From Paralvinella palmiformis (taxonomy: Eukaryota > Annelida > Polychaeta > Terebellida > Alvinellidae): a stretch of 64,000 bases of DNA. The notes below the pieces were generated by a model that did no database searches, was not told where the DNA came from, and saw nothing but the letters and a program-made list of their open reading frames with translations. The stretch spans positions 93,501 through 157,500 of the forward strand of contig JAODUP010001132.1 of the NCBI GenBank assembly GCA_025642065.1. Direction: 5' to 3'. This document shows, piece after piece, positions 22,340 to 34,779 of this stretch (the first letter of the stretch is position 1; every line of letters starts with the position of its first letter). Both the position numbers and the translations under genes were made by a program.

Positions 22340-22830
22340 GAAAATCAATCAAACCTTTTACAGTGGTGATGCCTACAATAGAATGGAATCATCCTTCTGT
22401 GTGACCCAAATAATTCAATCTCTGATCCATGTTTGTGTAATATTTTTAGTTGGGATGTTGTACAAGAGCCTCGTATACCAGCTTTAATCCCTGTTTGGTC
22501 ATGACTTCATTAATTGACAGTGGGGTATTTTAAGTTTCTTACTATTTTTAAGAAGAGTTGATATGGCGTTGTAATTGATCAAATCAACGATGATGACACG
22601 AGGTTTATCAGCATGAGGTCTACCGATGAATATGATTTGATTTGATCAGCTTTGGATATATTGTTGACGAAATGTTCCTTCGCGATTTTCATATCTATTT
22701 CAGTTGAGATTTAGGAACTCCTTGATTTCTGATTTCATTGTGGCGGGTCATATGTTCCAGATTGTCAACTTTGTACTCTAACAAGACGATGATTTTTTGA
22801 AATGAAAATGCTTCGGCTTCTGTGCTCTGA
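22340..22830 (-). pseudogene. LINE ORF1 remnant
   Basis: The minus-strand frames read LEYKVDNLEHMTRHNEIRN followed by QGVP (22,790 to 22,720), the coiled-coil/RRM junction pattern LE.kvD.LEq.sRrNni.i.GvP of LINE ORF1 proteins. After a frameshift IGRPHADKPRVIIVDLINYN at about 22,628 to 22,567 matches the iGRp..dkpRpiivkf.ny segment of the same domain. ORF1 proteins bind the element's RNA. Orientation and position fit the same element as the endonuclease/RT remnant at 19,260-20,375. It is broken by several stops. Confidence 0.7.
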
Positions 22831-23139
22831 AAAAATTAATTACCAATCCCTCATAACAACTTGATTATTAGTTCAGCAGTTATTTGCTTGTTTGGAAATT
22901 TACTATATCAGTTCTTCAAATTCATCTATTGTTCTGTATACAAGTATCAGATATCCAGTAATTATATGTTTATATAACGTTAGTGGCTTGATTTATCAGA
23001 AGATTATGTACAGCACATATTCTATGGTTAGTCCATTATCAATTGTATGCGATCACCAACGGTCCTTCAAAACTAAATTACCTTTTACGTTTGTGTTTTG
23101 TCGGTGGATAAATGTTAGCGTCCACCGTCATTTGTGCCG

Positions 23140-23720
23140 GAAGTACGATTTTGTATCTGGACGTAGGCAAGATAATTATATTGCTACAAACTACTTAGGT
23201 GAATCTTATCTGCAACTAAGCTTGTCATACAAAAGACACCAGTAATACGAGCTGTACCCAATGGTACCGCCCAAGATGCGATGCAGTGTTTCTGTTTCTG
23301 AGTCAGGAGTAGATTTAATTATTTAAGAGCATACTGTGCTTGCTACAGTCATTTATTTCCTGGATTACCAGGCCAAATACCTAAATATCGCCCCTCTCTA
23401 CACATAGAAAACAGAAATTCACAATTGCAGCACGACATGCTTTAGGGTATTTTCTGTAGGGTCAATACCTCATAAACAATAAAATCCAATAGATAATATG
23501 ATCTACCGGTAACTATTGGAAAATGTACGTATGTGCTAAAATAGGCCGTTATGGCAGATTTACCATGGATTATATTGATATTTTTAAACCAGACCTAATG
23601 ACTTCTATTCATACAATAATTATGACGAACAGAGAAACGTTTGCCTTGAATGTCATAGCATAGGCTGGAAATAATTGGACCTAGGAAAGAGAGTTCTAGT
23701 CAGACATTCTACTAACGTAA
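23140..23720 (+). repeat. Satellite-like unit, R then L
   Basis: R half 23,140-23,500 (GATGCGATGCAGTGTTTCTG, CTACAGTCATTTA, GGTCAATACCTCATAAACAA) is followed by AAATCCAATAGATAATATGA and then an L half (GGCCGTTATGGCAG, CCAGACCTAATGACTTCTAT, CCTTGAATGTCATAGCATAG). R-spacer-L order is what a tandem array gives, and the same junction occurs at 38,940-39,000. This copy is more diverged than those at 38-39 kb. Confidence 0.75.
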
Positions 23721-23729
23721 ATTTTAGGT

Positions 23730-24120
23730 GTTTCAAGATGCCGTTAATCCACCAATATCTGCTTAGTGCAGAACACCCTGGACAGGTGCAAACATCTGAG
23801 TGAGCCTCAATATAGAGACTGTACCACCAACATCAGATGCGAAAAAATTCAAATCATGCGTTCACACTATTAAGGACATGTCTGGAACGAAGTACACCCG
23901 CCATATCCTGATATTACTTCGGTGACTGAAATGGGATGTATGCACTTGGATGGTCAGTTAATGCCACGGCTACTCTCTCTGCCATATATCCAGAAAGTTT
24001 GCGGTTGTACGATGTGGTGCCTCAGCCAAAACCGTATGCAGTGTATCGATTCATACATCTCCAGGAAACTTGGCAACAACTGATGGAACACTCATGATGA
24101 CCAGGGATAAGTTCATTTTT
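23730..24120 (+). pseudogene. Possible Tc1-like transposase C-terminal remnant
   Basis: PPYPDITSVTEMG near 23,895-23,940 can be read as the SPDLNPIEhvWD motif around the last catalytic residue, and SQNRMQCIDSYISRKL near 24,020-24,075 resembles the closing SMRRRMQRCIDS..GGHT segment of Tc1 transposases. Two matches in the expected order and spacing make it suggestive only. Confidence 0.35.
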
Positions 24121-24129
24121 TGCAGACAT

Positions 24130-24645
24130 ATATACACTATGTTTCCAGGCAACACTTGAATTATATGTAGAGTGACTCTTAGTTTTTATAAATGGATGGT
24201 CGATGTTCCTAGTGGACCGGGAGAAGGATGGGGCTTGAGGATCATTTCGGTCAACGAATTATTCAACACTAAAAACGACAAATATTTCAATAAATATGTG
24301 TTTCAAGCAGTTTCTTGACATGTTATCTCAAAACAGAATAAGGCAATGGATTCCCCGTATATAAAAACCTATATAAGCACATTTGATTAAAGTTTCTACC
24401 TTGATTAGACCAAATGATATGTACATAAATGCATTTCTGCCTGGCAGTGGTGACCATCTGGGATATCTCAATTTTGAGGCATTATCAGTAATTTTTGAGC
24501 TGGACTCACAACATATTAGAGTTCACTACCCCAAAAAGCTTGTATTTCCTAAAATAACACAATTTGTCTTCAGCACTTTAAATATGCACATTTTCCCAAA
24601 TTCTGCCTAGTCTAGTACTCATAATGCTTTAAGAACATGCTTTCT
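24130..24645. other. No recognisable feature
   Basis: A 75-codon open frame at 24,383-24,610 has no recognisable domain. It lies just before the microsatellite that starts block B. Confidence 0.45.
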
Positions 24646-24649
24646 CTCT

Positions 24650-24651
<2 letters not shown>

Positions 24652-24700
<49 letters not shown>

Positions 24701-24780
24701 TTTGTACGTGTACGTGCATGTGCGTGTACGTGCCTGTTTGTGTATGTGGGTGTCTGTTTTGTACGCGCGCACGCGAGTGT
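24652..24780. repeat. (AT)n followed by GT/CG-rich alternating tract
   Basis: (AT)23 at 24,652-24,697, then imperfect GTACGTG repeats ending in TACGCGCGCACGCGAG (24,763-24,778). The CG-alternating piece has counterparts at 46,501 and 63,673 and is of the kind that can adopt Z-DNA. Confidence 0.9.
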
Positions 24781-26861
24781 GTATTTACGTCTCTCAATGT
24801 TCATTTTTAGCATAAACATAGGCATAGGATCATCACCGCGTTTAATGATTCAGGCATGCTTCTTTGCGTAGTTGGCGATTTGTTTGTAATAAGCATCGAC
24901 ATAACATCGTCTGGCCTGCTTGCTTAGCTGATTAATACAAACTGGTGACTGACTTATAATTAAATAAAATTCCACAACGTCAACTATCATCGTATTATTT
25001 CGAACTAATTGATCAAATCTGCAGCATTTATACTTATAAACTCTTCATAAAAGCTCGATCATAATCCGTTTGCGTCTAAATATCAGTATACATGGTTCTG
25101 TATCACATACATACTTAGTGCTCAGAGTGAATCCGTACATTTAGTACGTTAGTCAGGTAATGGTAATTCACTCAGGTCATGGTGGAGATCTTTTTTTCAT
25201 TCCATTAAAAATTGGACTATTTTCCCATTAAACCAATTTGAGACATTGTTGCCTCTGTAATTATATGCGTAGAATTAACCAATCAGACGAGTATTGCTTT
25301 TAGCATTTTAAATATTAAAAAGATGAAACGAGCTTTAACATCTTTCTATGGCTTCACTATTGCAGATTAATTGCATAATTCGCAATGTGTAGCCATATGT
25401 TTATTGATGGAATTTTCAGACGACAATAGCAAATAATAGTATGCTTTGAGAGAAAAGTATATTATCCAATTTATATTTAGTACACAAATGAGGTAAATTG
25501 GCACATAGACTAATTCTTTTGCTGTGTTTGTTGGACGGATTTAAGAGTAATATATTTTATGCTGTTTTCGTGATATTTCGAAATAAAGTACAGAATAAAT
25601 ATGTAACAATCTCCTTCTATACCCAGTTCATTTTAACAACATATTTCTCATTTGGTGAAGAATAAAAAATAAAAACACCTATTAGAGTAATGATTTGAAT
25701 GACTTGTTGTATACATCAATCTTAAGATAATCAGAAAACGACAAAGACGAAACATTTGATTGTAGAGTTGCATTATGGAAATTAAAACACGCAAACACAG
25801 GAATAAACCGGTTTTGAAACCACCATCAAAAAAAGAAAACAAAGACAGAGTGAAATAGAACATGATATATTATGGTTCGATTAATACAGACTTGTAATGG
25901 CGTGACATTGGTAAATTAATAGTTTTCTTATGGCAATAATGGATAACAACAAGCTATAAAGTATTTAGCTTCTTTAATGAAGGTTCGTCAAATAACTAAT
26001 CCTCCTTTAATGAGTACTGTTTAGCAACACGGGGACATACATAATATTGACCATTACTCGGGACTAAGGTCATCATGTAAAGACATATTTTGATGTTATT
26101 TTAGCCTTTTTTCTGATATTTGTGAGACTATTTATTTTGGGTTGAGTGTCCCCAAAAAAATGAGATAAACACTTACGACAACAAATTAGATTAACTTGGA
26201 TATAATGCCAAAATGTATTCCATGTAATAATTACTCAAATCTTTCTCTCAAGACGTTGGTCACAAACATAGAATTTATATTAAATATCAGTTTTGCATAA
26301 GCATCCTGATACTGTTTGTCCACCTCCCAACTCAACCATACACGTAAATCAATTTTTATCGACGCATATCTGGATATTTATCATGTATGCTTAGAATATA
26401 TAATAAAGCTCCCATAAATATATGCATTTAATATCCGATGATCTAGATATATCATCTGGTTTATGCTTATTTGAGTCCATATTGATGTTATAATGAATCT
26501 CTATTATCATAAACTACACTTTAGTGGAACAAATGTTTAACAGGCAGTATTTGTTGCTAATATGTGATATCTGTTTAAATAATGATAACAAGATCAAACA
26601 AATACTTACATAATGGTGTTCATGCTAAAGGACACAGCTAATCTAATTAGTAATTTTATCTTAGTTCGAGTGCTTTACGAATGAGTATATTGCTTAGTTC
26701 CGGTGATGATCCTAACTAGGGCATGAACCGGAAGGATTAAAATTTGTAGTACAGTACGCTATCTAACTTACCATTCGAGTGCCTCGATATAATATGGGAT
26801 CATCTGAGTCCCTTAATCCTTTGATGACTATGATATATTATCCATGCTAAAATATATAACT

Positions 26862-26930
26862 ATGACTGACTGACTAACTGACTTACTGACTCACTGACGC
26901 ACTGACTGGCTGACTCACTCACTCAGCAAC
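26862..26930. repeat. (GACT)n tetranucleotide microsatellite
   Basis: About sixteen imperfect units (GACTGACTGACTAACTGACT...). The paralogous position in block B copy 2 (48,530-48,620) carries an (ACTC)n array instead. Confidence 0.85.
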
Positions 26931-27377
26931 TCAACTCCATTCAATCTTTTAATTCGGCAATCAAACGGTTAATCATGCACTTAGCTGAAGACAGAAATAC
27001 CCATAGATTATTCTTTATGCCACTATTCTGGCGTATCCGTCTTGATCGTCTTACCAGTATCCAGCCGCATCTTTCATATAAGACGTCAAAATATTAAAGA
27101 CAATGCGTGTGTATGAGGGTTCGAACGGATAATTCCAATAGTAGTCCAACCTGGTCCTGCAGAAGTGCATGGAATACTTTTCAAAATGAAACAAAGTTAA
27201 CGCATTATCTATAAAGTCAATCACCTTTCGGAAATGTACTGGTTTATATCTACTGAGTTTTCAGCCATGGCTATCGAATGTTCCTCAGAATAGTCATACG
27301 TTAATATTTATAGCCTAGAATATTTTGTGTATGGTAAACAATTTGAAAATATTAGATAAAAGCCACAAAGAAGAACA

Positions 27378-27590
27378 TTGAGTTGTTTAAAACTTGTTGC
27401 TTGGCTAACAGGTAACCACGTTATTGCTGAAAAACATGATGTCTCTTTGGCTAATAACTATCAGTTCCAGCTAAGATTATTTTGTTATCATTATATCGTT
27501 CTTCTTAGAGATTTGGTCATCCGTTCCTATGTGATAGATAGGCTTAAAGAATTATCATCTTGTATACGAACACCTTTTGTTCCATTCTAG
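27378..27590 (+). other. 70-codon open frame, unrecognised
   Basis: Lies within block B copy 1. Its composition resembles chance AT-rich translation, and no counterpart stays open in copy 2 around 48,700. It is probably not a gene. It is listed because it is uninterrupted and free of microsatellite. Confidence 0.1.
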
Positions 27591-29453
27591 TCTTTTCGTT
27601 GTCAAATATCGTTGACAATAAACAAATACATGGATAAATTCATATATTCATATATGTAAATAGTCATCTAGAGATATATGTGTATGCCCAGACGTAGATA
27701 TACAATTATATACACAACCAATTATGAACACTGTCCAAAACAGCAATGTTCTACTTCAGGCTAAGTAACATATAATCACATCTCTTCAACAATGCCTTCT
27801 ATGTGTATTCATTACTGTTTCTTGCCTGACATAAAATAAAAGAGTTAAGGCAACTTAAAGTTAACGTTCGTGTTTAATGAAGTATCATATTGTATTTCTT
27901 ATGTAAAGTTAATTATCGTTTTCTTACTTCTGTCTGAGTTGAAAATAACATTTTGGATAAGTGTATGCAATTTATAAAGTCAATTATACTCATGAAGGGT
28001 CAATATATTTTAGTACTGCAACACGTGCAACTTAAAATATCACTGACAATTTTCAGGTAACATTTTTTCGAAATTATTATTTAAATGATCATCTCACATT
28101 TAGATGCAAACTTGAACATCTGCTGTCTAGGATTATTATTAACACAATAAACACGTATATCTTGTAGTCCATTCACATCATGCATGTAACTTACGTTTCT
28201 ATCCAGAGTTAATAAGTATTTTTCTTTCACTACAATATTTTGCTTATCTCAAAGTAATAAATCCTGGAATATATAATCGTGTCATCAACATATTTAAATA
28301 TTCACATTGACTGTCAATGAGAACATACAATTTTTCATGATTCATCCATAACTGCCTGATATCACTATTCTCAGTGTATAAGTGCATAGGACATTCACTC
28401 ATATAGTACAGGAGGTGTTGTTATGAAGAGAAATCACTACAACGGCATTCTTCTCCGTCATTCTTTGAAGTGTGAAACCCATTTGAAAATTACCAACTGA
28501 CATTTGTATCTTGCGTGATAATTGTTCGTGTAGCTATTATCTACCGATTATACCACACTAAGAAAAATGGCCTGAAAGCAGCAGATTTCTTCAAGGAATG
28601 TTTGGAATTTGTTGACTCTTTTGCTACCAACTGTGGCCATTTGTTAATCTTAAGTGATTTCAATATACATAAGGATTGCCAGAGGAATGCAGATACCAAA
28701 CTGACTGAGATTCTTAAACATGCCAACCTCAGGCAGCATGTCCAAGAAAAACACACAGACATAGTCACATCTTAGATCTTGTCATCTCCTGTGATGATGA
28801 CGATTTGATAAAGCGTATGTCTATGTCTTCCCCGCTGTCTGATTATTTCTTTGTTAGCATTACGCTATCTTTACAGAAACAATCTCTTTCAGCTAACGTT
28901 ATTTCATATAGAAAACATTAGTCGATTGGCAAGGAGGCTTTTCTTGCTGATCTGCGAGTCGCTTCTCTGGTATTGGATCCACCGGATGATGTGGATCATC
29001 TGGTGGATCTCTATGACAGTACGTCGAGCTATTTTGTAGATCAATATGCACCTTTAATGACGAAGGAAATGACAAGAAGACCAATACTTCCATGATACAA
29101 TAAGAACATACAGGCTACAAAGAGGGTGAAAATTATATTACGGTGTCAATTGACTAAGATAAGTCAGTAATACTTGTTCTTATTGACCTGTCTGATGCAT
29201 TTGATATGGTTGACCATAATGTACTTTTCTCTAAGTTAAAAGACAGTTTTGGTCTGTCAGGTAAAGTATTTGAATGGTTTCGATCCTATTTGGAACAAAA
29301 CTCAAAGAGAGTGTCTGTTCATGGTATTTTATCTGACATTCAGGTTTTGTTATCTGGTGTTCCACAGGTTTCAGTGATCGGTCCACTGGTTTCACAATGT
29401 ATACCAGTCCTCTTGGGATCATTGCGCAGTGATATGTGTTTAAATATTACTTG

Positions 29454-29477
29454 TATGCTGATGACACAGAGCTGTAT
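29454..29477 (+). other. RT catalytic YADD box of the family 1 LINE
   Basis: TAT GCT GAT GAC ACA GAG CTG TAT encodes YADDTELY, the intact metal-binding motif. The upstream RT frame must shift by one base to reach it. Confidence 0.85.
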
Positions 29478-30236
29478 ATATAACTGTGTTCTGACAATGA
29501 GTTAAATATCTCCTCTTTTCATTGAAAAATTTAGAACATTGTATTGCCGATATTCGGCTATGGATGACTCAAAATCTTCTAAAACTAAATGATAATAAAA
29601 CAAATATTATATATTTGGCATCACCACATTGTGATAAATCCCTGACAACATCAGCATTAAAGATGGGTGCATCTTCGATTACCCCTACTGGGTCAGTACA
29701 AAATCTAGAAGTTATTTTTTACCAATGTATTAACATGTATGAACATGTCACATCATTATGCCTAGCTGCCTGCTATCATCTTAAGACTATCCATCTGTTT
29801 AAAAATATTCATGACACGAGAAGCACTTGTAATTGTAAAACATATAAGAAAATCCCATTTCTTCACAAACTACATTGGCTACTTGTTAGACAGCGCATCA
29901 ATTTTAAGCGTTTGTTAATATCTTATAAATCTTTAATGACAGGGCCCCTGAATACCTGTTTGAACTGGTGTCCATTCGAAATTTATCTCGAAACTTAAGC
30001 CTACCAGCCAGTGTCTCGGCTTAAGTCATACGGTGATTGTGCGTTTGGTGCTCTAGTCCCCATTTTGTGCCGGCAGATGTTAGAAATCGGTCCTCTCTTG
30101 AAAATCTTAAATCTCTTCTAAAAACACACCTATTCAAGGTCACTTCCATAGATAAATAATTATTAACTTTTAAATCATTACAGGACTTTTACAGACATGT
30201 TATTTGGGGTATGAGTATATTTCACATCATTTGTAT

Positions 30237-30271
30237 AGCGCCTTTGAATGGCTCCTGCTAGTAAGGGCGCT
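30237..30271 (+). other. 3' UTR hairpin of the family 1 LINE
   Basis: AGCGCCTTT pairs with AAGGGCGCT around an 18-nt loop, immediately before TTATTAAATATACATTATTATT. The same arms (AGCGCC/GGCGCT) precede ATT tails at 54,508-54,545 and, on the minus strand, 58,149-58,115. A hairpin of this kind is a plausible recognition site for the LINE's RT. Confidence 0.6.
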
Positions 30272-30283
30272 TTATTAAATATA

Positions 30284-30536
<253 letters not shown>

Positions 30537-30689
30537 TGTTAATATATCATCTTCCAATTTTAAATATAAATCTATTAAAGTTATTACTCGCCATCGTGGT
30601 AGAAATGCTTGGGTTTTAGTAAGGATGACTAATTTCCATAACTAATATGTGATTTACTGCTTACCTAATGATCATAAGGTAGATGTCCC

Positions 30690-33100
30690 ATTATAAGTAT
30701 GCTGTTTGAATGTTAAATCGTTGAGGAATAAAGCCATATCTGAGGCTGATTGTGTTGTATCATAAGCTATTCATATATTAGCATTGAAACGTGGCTCGGA
30801 ACTGACACTGATTAGCTCACCATAAATGCGTTGGTTACTGCAGGTTGTGAGTGTAATCATATTCCTTGTAAAAGTGTCAGACCCGGTGGTTGTATTGGTA
30901 TATTCTACAAATCGGGATTGACTGTTACGGTAAGTAAGCCAGATTCAACGGAGATATATACTCATTTTTTAAATGTGGACTTTACCATAAATATAGCTAA
31001 AAAAAATGGATTTAGAAACTCAATTTCCTTTGTTGAATGGTCTATATACTTAGATAATATAGCTATTATGCCATATCATATCATAATAACTGGTGATTTA
31101 AACTTCCATATGGACATAAAGTTTAATTTTGAAGCTCGTAGGTTTTGCATTGTATTGGATGCACACGGATTGACTCAGTATTTTAATAGTGCAACTCACA
31201 AGATTTGGTCATTTCTCGAGAATCGAGTGCCATCGTAGTAGAAACTCCTTCTGTATATGACCCTTGTCTTAGTAGAAACAAAGATAAATCCTTTGGCGAT
31301 CATCTGGCTGTATAGTTCATTACTAATATAGATAGCCAAATTGCCTACAAATAAATATCAGATGCATAAAATATCGTGATATAAATATTAAAGAATTAAT
31401 TGAGGATCTACAGTCGTCGCACTGCCTGAGTGATTCTCAGGAATCAGTTGATTAGCTCGTAGAAGCCCATAACAAAAGTATCCAGACTATCATAAATCAC
31501 CATGCTCCTTCTTGTTAACAAATTATCACGCTCAGACCAGAAACTCCGTGATACTCCAATGAACTTAGATCTGCTTAGAAAATTCGGAGGAACACGGAAA
31601 GAACAAGCGCCGAACTTCATTACTTTGAAATATACAGGGATCTCAGTAAAATGAACACACTACTCTTCGGGGAGAAAAGGTGTTTCTATTCACAAACATA
31701 GAAAAATGTGGAGAAGATCACAAGAAACTCTTCAAACTAACTAAGAACGTGATGAGAAGTATCTCAATAGCCATGTTGCTTAAGACATGTGGGTTGGACA
31801 AGTAAGAGAGGAAGAATTATTGTCCTATTTCGAACCTTTCTTTCCATCTCTAAACTACAGTAAGGCGTAAAGTAAAACATCCAAAGCGCAATGATCTCAA
31901 TGACATTAGTCTGCTGATCGTAGAGGTCATTCAACATAAACTGCTTTTTGAAAGTGCCCTATGACATTACTGAGGCTCTTGATGAAGGATCCATGACTGC
32001 ATTAATTATGCTGGATTTATCTGGAGCTTTTGACGTAATCGATCACCCAATTCTACTGAAACTTTTAGAATTCTCCTTGAAATCAAAGAAACGGCTTTAA
32101 ATTGGGAAAGGTCGTACCTAACCGACACACCTCAGTGTGTTTTAGTGGCAGATGTAGAGATTCTTTTTGGTGTACCACAGTGATCAGACTTAGGACCAAA
32201 TAATTACTGTATGTCTACCAAGCCAGTTCGCAAAATTATTAAAAGGCATAGTATTAAATATCATTGTTATGACGAAGATACACAACTGTACGTGACTTTA
32301 AAGCCTGTAATAAATGGGATAATATGTCATCTTCAATTGAAGCTTGTATTGCAGACATAAGTACTTAGATGAACAGGAATAAGCTGAAATTGAATAAGGA
32401 CAAGATCAAATTGTTAGTTTGCTAATCCAAGCAACATATAAAGAAAACTGAGGATCTTCGCATTTATGTAGGATCCAGTTATATAAATTATTCCAGCTAT
32501 GTGATAAATCTAGGGCTTATATTAGATATTGGTCTAGGAATGGAGAAGCAGGTGAATTCTATATTTAAATCATGGTATTATCAAGTAAGAAATATAGGAT
32601 TTATTCGTAAGTACATAAATGATGAGACATGCAAAACGTTAGTCCAAGCCCTTATTATTTCTCAACTGAACTATGGCAACGTAATGTTATACAATATACC
32701 CCCCTCTCTGACAAACCGATTACAGCGAGTGCAGTCTGGTGACACACACTCGTAAAAGGGAACATGTAACATCAGTTTTGTTACAGCTGCACTGGCTTCG
32801 TGTACGTTTCAGATCACAGTACAAGATCCTGTTTCTTACAGTCAAAGTATTCAATAGAACAGCACCAGAGTATTTAAGCGATCTGATCGAAACATATATA
32901 CCAATGAGAATGCTCCGATCTGATTCCTTTTCACTTTTGAGCGTACCAAGAAGCCATACAGCAATGTACGGAGATAGATCCTTCCGAGCATCAGCTCCGA
33001 AGATGTGGAACGAGTTGTTAAACCACATTAAACACGCAGCAAGTAAAGACATTTTTTGTAAGGTTCTTAAAAACATGTCATATTTAAATTGGGGGTATTT
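30690..33100 (+). mobile_element. CR1/L2-like LINE, family 2, near-full-length pol
   Basis: All domains appear in order but are frameshifted. CCLNVKSLRNKA (30,700-30,735) and ETWLGTDTD (30,786-30,812) are the endonuclease N-terminus, followed by VRPGGCIGIFYKSGLTV. TGDLNFHMD (31,089-31,115), LTQYFNSATH and SFGDHLAV complete it. RT follows with LDLSGAFDVIDHPILLK (32,011-32,061), then YHCYDEDTQLYVTL (catalytic box YDED instead of YADD, 32,268-32,279). Next are FIRKYINDETCKTLVQALI, LNYGN and LQRVQ (frame 32,501-32,755), and after a shift HVTSVLLQLHWLRVRFR to FRASAPKMWNELLNHIKHAA (frame 32,739-33,206). The mutated active site and many stops show it is inactive. It ends where paralogous block C begins, with no ATT tail visible. 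Confidence 0.9.
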
Positions 33101-33492
33101 AATACCAACAGAACACTGTTTCGGTCTATACATATTACCAGCTAATGTAATAACACAACAAATCTCACAGGAATATGATATGTTGCTATTCTTAGTGATC
33201 TTTTAGCAACATTTTATCAGATCTATTCATATTAGTTGTTTGCCTGTATTGAAGTCAAGTGAAATTATTTGGCAGTGACATGTAATCCAAATATTTCGTT
33301 TTCTTTACTGATAAGGATAACTACATTTGCTGATAGTGAGGGCCTTTAAATAACATACATATTTTGGGCAGGCTATAACTCAACGACGCCACAAATAATA
33401 CTACTAAAAGCTTTTGTTTACATCGCAGCTATTTATATACTACCCTTTGTGTTGTAAGTTTATGTGTTTCAATGTTATGTTTTTCTTTCTTC

Positions 33493-33512
33493 ATATATAT
33501 ATATATATATAT
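33493..33512. repeat. Short (AT)n tract
   Basis: Ten AT units in block C copy 1, without counterpart in the other copies. Confidence 0.85.
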
Positions 33513-34189
33513 TTGCAAAAACAATTTAAGTGATACAAGCTTCATACAAAGAAAATAATATCTTGGGCTTTAAGCAAACGTTTCAATACGTGTTATATGT
33601 GTCAGAAATGATGAAACATAAAACTGTAGAAAAGTAATATTACTACGAGAGCTTAGTTTGATTTTCATGACATCATTCTGATACCGATGTATTCTATAAT
33701 CCCGAATACATTGGAAAAAAAGACCCTGAAACACATAAGTTTTACTATTAAATAGCAATTTACTCATATATTTAGTCTTCTATCACATATGTCATATGTC
33801 CATTTTGTTTTAAATATGTGCCTATCAGCGGTCTATTAGACAACACAATATCAAGAATAAATATGTATTCTCTCCAGGGTAAAACGAAATGAACATCCAG
33901 AGTTCTATACCAAGCAAATTCTTATGCGATAGATAACTTAGCCGTTACATTTGACACTTTCGTAATTATTTTCCACATCCTAGTCACAATAAGTAAATTC
34001 CATTACTTTCCACGAAGTGTAAGCCTGCAACAGAGATTTTGCCATTTTAAAGTTATTCTTCTTCACGGTGTTCGCACAAAAGCGAATACTCTCTAAAAGG
34101 ACGATTTTGAATTTTTAATAAAACTATAATCGTCTGAAGAAATAAAATGAGTATATGGAGGTTTAGTATTATGTGAATGTAGTCTGGAA

Positions 34190-34690
34190 TGCCTTTACGG
34201 TCTTCTTAAATCCAACGGATACAGCAAAGGTTGTCTAAGTGATGGAAGAAGGCTCCATCTAGAGAATGACAAAATCAGGTCGTGGCTGTGAGGAGGTCTA
34301 TGGCCAAGAAATATGGTTGTGCTATGCGATGCTATGCCTGCCAGAATCAGTTCTTCAAACGCAGAGAGTATCAATATGACAATGTACATGACAGTACCAC
34401 CCATGTTAGTGACCAGATGGAATTTCAGCCAAGAACAACGGAATTGGAAGTTCGGGGAAAGAAAAAATGTGCTGTCCTCAGATGGATATGGTTTCTGCAT
34501 AACTCGTACTAATGGGCTAACTATGGTGTGTGGACGTCTGAGTTAGTGCTTTGCAGCATGTCATGTGGTCGAAGTGAGGGAATTTCCAGCGGTTCACTGA
34601 TGGTGTAAGGTATGTTTTCGGGATTTGCACGTAGCTATACTCTCTTTGACCAAGTGACATTACTGGATTATCATTCTGTTATAATAATCA
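34190..34690 (+). pseudogene. Tc1-like transposase remnant, copy 1
   Basis: 34,442-34,501 reads NWKFGERKNVLSSDGYGFCI, matching the Tc1 segment NW...dWrnVLFSDEsrFcl around the second catalytic aspartate, which survives as SD. TRTNG follows, then CFAACHVVEVREF (from 34,548) matches CyaaCnVveVdrF, and after two frameshifts CFRDLHVAIL matches the ...rTdLhvi stretch. Upstream, VV..MEEGS near 34,225 resembles the HTH start. Tc1 transposases cut and paste by a DDE/D active site. The element is heavily mutated and inactive. Remnants at the same place in the other two C copies mean it inserted before the duplication. Confidence 0.75.
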
Positions 34691-34696
34691 TAATAC

Positions 34697-34697
34697 A

Positions 34698-34731
<34 letters not shown>
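34697..34731. repeat. (AAT)n microsatellite
   Basis: Eleven AAT units, followed by AAATTTCTATAGTGCAAACAC. Reversed, this resembles the LINE/SINE 3' end (AGTGC...TATAGAAATTTATTATT), so it may be the tail of a minus-strand insertion. Confidence 0.9.
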
Positions 34732-34779
34732 TTCTATAGTGCAAACACTATCAATCGTGATCATTAGTGGATATAATGC

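Larger units (their letters stand above)
24640..28445 (+). repeat. Paralogous block B, copy 1
   Basis: Aligns with 46,320-49,800, and its last part with 52,950-53,990. Landmarks are ACGTTAGTCAGGTAATGGTA (25,146; compare 47,050), GCTTTTAGCATTTTAAATAT (25,298; compare 47,202), GATCAAACAAATACTTACA (26,592; compare 47,889), TGTCCAAAACAGCAATGTTC (27,732; compare 49,079) and ACTACAATATTTTGCTTATC (28,230; compare 49,612 and 53,630). This copy has about 600 bp extra between 25,420 and 26,100. No gene is visible. Confidence 0.75.
33110..34690 (+). repeat. Paralogous block C, copy 1
   Basis: Aligns with 51,340-52,760 and 54,780-56,750. Landmarks are TCGGTCTATACATATTACCA (33,120; compare CCCGGTCTATCAATATCACCA at 51,355 and CTCGGTCTATCAATACAACCA at 54,795), CTCACAGGAATATGATATG (33,164; compare 51,380 and 54,838), and TAAATAGCAATTTACTCATA (33,749; compare 52,000 and 55,524). 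The block includes a Tc1-like transposase fossil, listed separately. Confidence 0.7.

Noticed and set aside
28515..30000. A functional reverse transcriptase gene
   Set aside because: Several frameshifts, an internal stop and a missing thumb region show a dead LINE.
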